Source of the DNA: JBBQHM01 sp038323965 | GTDB lineage: Bacteria; Verrucomicrobiota; Verrucomicrobiia; Chthoniobacterales; UBA10450 | Length of the DNA stretch: 15,666 nt | Direction of reading: 5' to 3' | NCBI GenBank assembly: GCA_038323965.1 | Contig: JBBQHM010000048.1 | Location: forward strand, 1-15,666 | Part shown: piece after piece, positions 13,903 to 15,666 of the stretch | Numbering within the stretch: position 1 is the first letter of the stretch | Layout of the letters: every line of letters starts with the position of its first letter | Translations under genes and position numbers: made by a program | The notes under the pieces: generated by a model | Databases searched by the model: none | What the model was told of the DNA's origin: nothing | The model's input: the letters and a program-made list of their open reading frames with translations, nothing else

Positions 13903-15666
13903 ATGTCCATGTCGGTTTACCTGCCGCGCCCCGAATATCCGCGGCCGGATCGACAGCGTGGGACAATCCATGGCGTTGACTGGTTGAATCTCAATGGGCC
14001 ATGGGAGTTTCGATTCGACGGTGACAACATTGGCGTCGAGAAAAAGTGGTTCAGGCCTGACGACGAAACCTGGCGGGAACAAATCATTGTTCCATTCTGC
14101 TGGGAATCGCTCGCCGCCTGGGGTGAAGCAGATTCTGCCGGTAACGACAATTACTTCTCCAGTCGAGTTTACCGTAATCCGCTCGACGTCACCCGGTTCA
14201 ATTATCGCGATGCGGCACGTTATGAAATAGGATGGTATCGCCGCACCATTACGCTTCCAGCTAACGAGCATTGGGCTGGCCAATGCGTGATTCTGACCGT
14301 CGGTGCCGCTGATTTCTTTACCGACTGCTGGTGCAATGGAACTCATCTTGGCCGGAATGAAGGTGGTTTTATCCCATTCGAGTTCGATCTCACTACTGCC
14401 TTAGTGACGGACATGGCGGGCAACGTTCAGGCCACGATTGTTTTTCGAGTGGAGGATCCCATTGAAAACCGGGAGCAACCCGTCGGAAAGCAATGGGGGT
14501 GGTACTCCAGCGTAAGTGGAATCTGGCAGACGATCTTCGTGGAGCCGCGCCCAGTGGAAACCATCGAGTGCTTCGAGATCGTGACGGACATCGCTGCTCA
14601 CATTGTCCGCTTCCGCATTTTCACCAATGGTGGGCGCGAAGTCGCGCTGAAAGTGACGACACCGCAAGGCGACGAACTCACTTTGTCGTTAAAGATCGCG
14701 GACGGTGTCGCCGCAGGCGAATTAGACGTGAACGAGGCGATCCTCTGGGATCCGGCTGATCCACAGTTATACCGCGTAACCTTTACCCTAAAAGGTGCGA
14801 GTTCTTCCGATGTAATCCGCAGCTACTTCGGCATGCGTACGCTCGTGGCTCGCGCCCCGGACGAGGACGGCATTCCGGCCGCTCTCTGTCTGAACGGGGA
14901 GGCGATCTACCTCCGCGGTGCGCTCTATCAATCATATCATCCGGACGGGATCTACACCGCTACGGACATGACGGTGTTAAGGGATGACATCCTTTACGCG
15001 AAACGCGCTGGTTTCGATATGCTGCGCGTTCACATCAAGGTCGATGACCCGATCCTGCTCTATCTCGCGGATAGTCTTGGCATACTGCTGATGTGCGACT
15101 TCCCTAATTTCGGCGAAGGGGGTGACACGACCCTCGGGCGAAAGCGTTACGAAGAAACACTGCGGCATGCCGTCCAGCGCGATTTTAATCATCCATCGAT
15201 TGTAGCGTGGTGTCTGTTTAACGAGACTTGGGGATTTGGTGGTCAGTCGGAGTTTGTTAAACTAATCAATCCCAAGCCGCCGCTCTGGGATACCTCGAGG
15301 CGGGACCCCGCGGCCGATCCGGGACAGACCACCCGCGATGCCTACACCTGGATCGAGCAGATGTGGAATCTTGCGAAGTCATTGGATGCTACGCGGCTCA
15401 TCGAAGACATGAGCGTGGTCGCGTGGGAACACCTGGAATATTACGGACACGGCAATACGGACATTAATTCGTGGCATTTTTATACCAATGACTACGAGAT
15501 AGCGCGCGAGAATATCCGTAACGTCGTCGAGAAGACATACGCAGGTTCGACGTTCAACTATGTCCCGGGTCACGAGCAGCAATCTCAACCTCTGATTAAT
15601 AGCGAATACGGAGGAGTAGGCGCGCTGGATGGTGACGTCGACGTAAGTTGGAGTTTTAAGTTTTTG
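13903..15666 (+). CDS. Glycoside hydrolase family 2 protein (3' end outside window)
   Basis: The frame is open from ATG 13903 (or ATG 13909) to the last base, giving 588 residues without a stop. Layout: a jelly-roll sugar-binding domain (~27-215, with NLNGPWEFRFDG, IGWYRRTITLP and AADFFTDCWCNG), an Ig-like domain (~220-315) and a TIM barrel from ~320 starting LNGEAIYLRGALYQSYHPDG. The expected GH2 catalytic residues are present: acid/base Glu441 in CLFNETWG and nucleophile Glu568 in LINSEYGG. GH2 includes beta-galactosidases, glucuronidases and mannosidases; the exact substrate cannot be read, though the galactokinase immediately upstream favours a galactoside. No signal peptide is seen, so it is probably cytoplasmic and acts on imported oligosaccharides. 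No strong Shine-Dalgarno; co-transcription with galK is likely. Confidence 0.92.
   Translation, partial: MSMSVYLPRPEYPRPDRQRGTIHGVDWLNLNGPWEFRFDGDNIGVEKKWFRPDDETWREQIIVPFCWESLAAWGEADSAGNDNYFSSRVYRNPLDVTRFNYRDAARYEIGWYRRTITLPANEHWAGQCVILTVGAADFFTDCWCNGTHLGRNEGGFIPFEFDLTTALVTDMAGNVQATIVFRVEDPIENREQPVGKQWGWYSSVSGIWQTIFVEPRPVETIECFEIVTDIAAHIVRFRIFTNGGREVALKVTTPQGDELTLSLKIADGVAAGELDVNEAILWDPADPQLYRVTFTLKGASSSDVIRSYFGMRTLVARAPDEDGIPAALCLNGEAIYLRGALYQSYHPDGIYTATDMTVLRDDILYAKRAGFDMLRVHIKVDDPILLYLADSLGILLMCDFPNFGEGGDTTLGRKRYEETLRHAVQRDFNHPSIVAWCLFNETWGFGGQSEFVKLINPKPPLWDTSRRDPAADPGQTTRDAYTWIEQMWNLAKSLDATRLIEDMSVVAWEHLEYYGHGNTDINSWHFYTNDYEIARENIRNVVEKTYAGSTFNYVPGHEQQSQPLINSEYGGVGALDGDVDVSWSFKFL

Overview
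The window is a stretch of bacterial chromosome, GC-rich and densely packed, with mostly housekeeping genes plus a small sugar-catabolism segment at the right end. Several features suggest a soil or sediment Verrucomicrobiota, possibly Chthoniobacterales: GC-biased codons that create long antisense shadow frames, a galactokinase of the 'GNHTDYN' type, and the palindromic intergenic repeats (arms close to GTCATCC[C/T]GAGCGAAGTCG). This placement is an inference from sequence flavour; there is no rRNA or phylogenetic marker analysis behind it.

Left part (1-1690): the 3' end of a secreted or surface protein with a Pro-Thr linker and a chitobiase-type C-terminal domain converges on two minus-strand membrane genes. 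One is a cyclic-nucleotide-binding plus DUF1003 protein, the other a 57-residue DUF1328 protein that is absent from longer-ORF calls but has a strong Shine-Dalgarno sequence. Middle-left (1690-5104): a compact minus-strand operon hisC-mnmE-pyrD (histidine synthesis, tRNA wobble-uridine modification, pyrimidine synthesis) with overlapping gene ends.

Middle (5185-7919, plus strand): a small LAB_N-type membrane protein, a NifS/IscS-type cysteine desulfurase, pdxH (PLP synthesis) only 4 nt downstream, and a DUF883-like single-span membrane protein. The PLP maker therefore sits beside two PLP enzymes (HisC and the desulfurase). Next (8078-10785): a ResB-like cytochrome c biogenesis protein translationally coupled to a DUF1353 lipoprotein, facing a small two-helix membrane protein.

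Right part (10829-15666): a secreted D-aminoacylase-like amidohydrolase (minus) that lacks the usual HxH metal motif. It is divergent from galactokinase and a GH2 glycosidase (plus; the latter is cut by the window end). The two plus-strand genes look like one unit in which the glycosidase could release the sugar that the kinase phosphorylates. The divergent spacer is filled by a composite palindromic repeat, and another hairpin overlaps the galactokinase start codon.

No tRNA, rRNA, CRISPR array, insertion sequence or integrase was seen, and I do not see a clearly new multi-gene system. The points most worth a second look are the two palindromic repeat elements, the hairpin at the galactokinase start, the atypical amidohydrolase active site, and an inverted repeat that could hide the DUF1328 ribosome-binding site.
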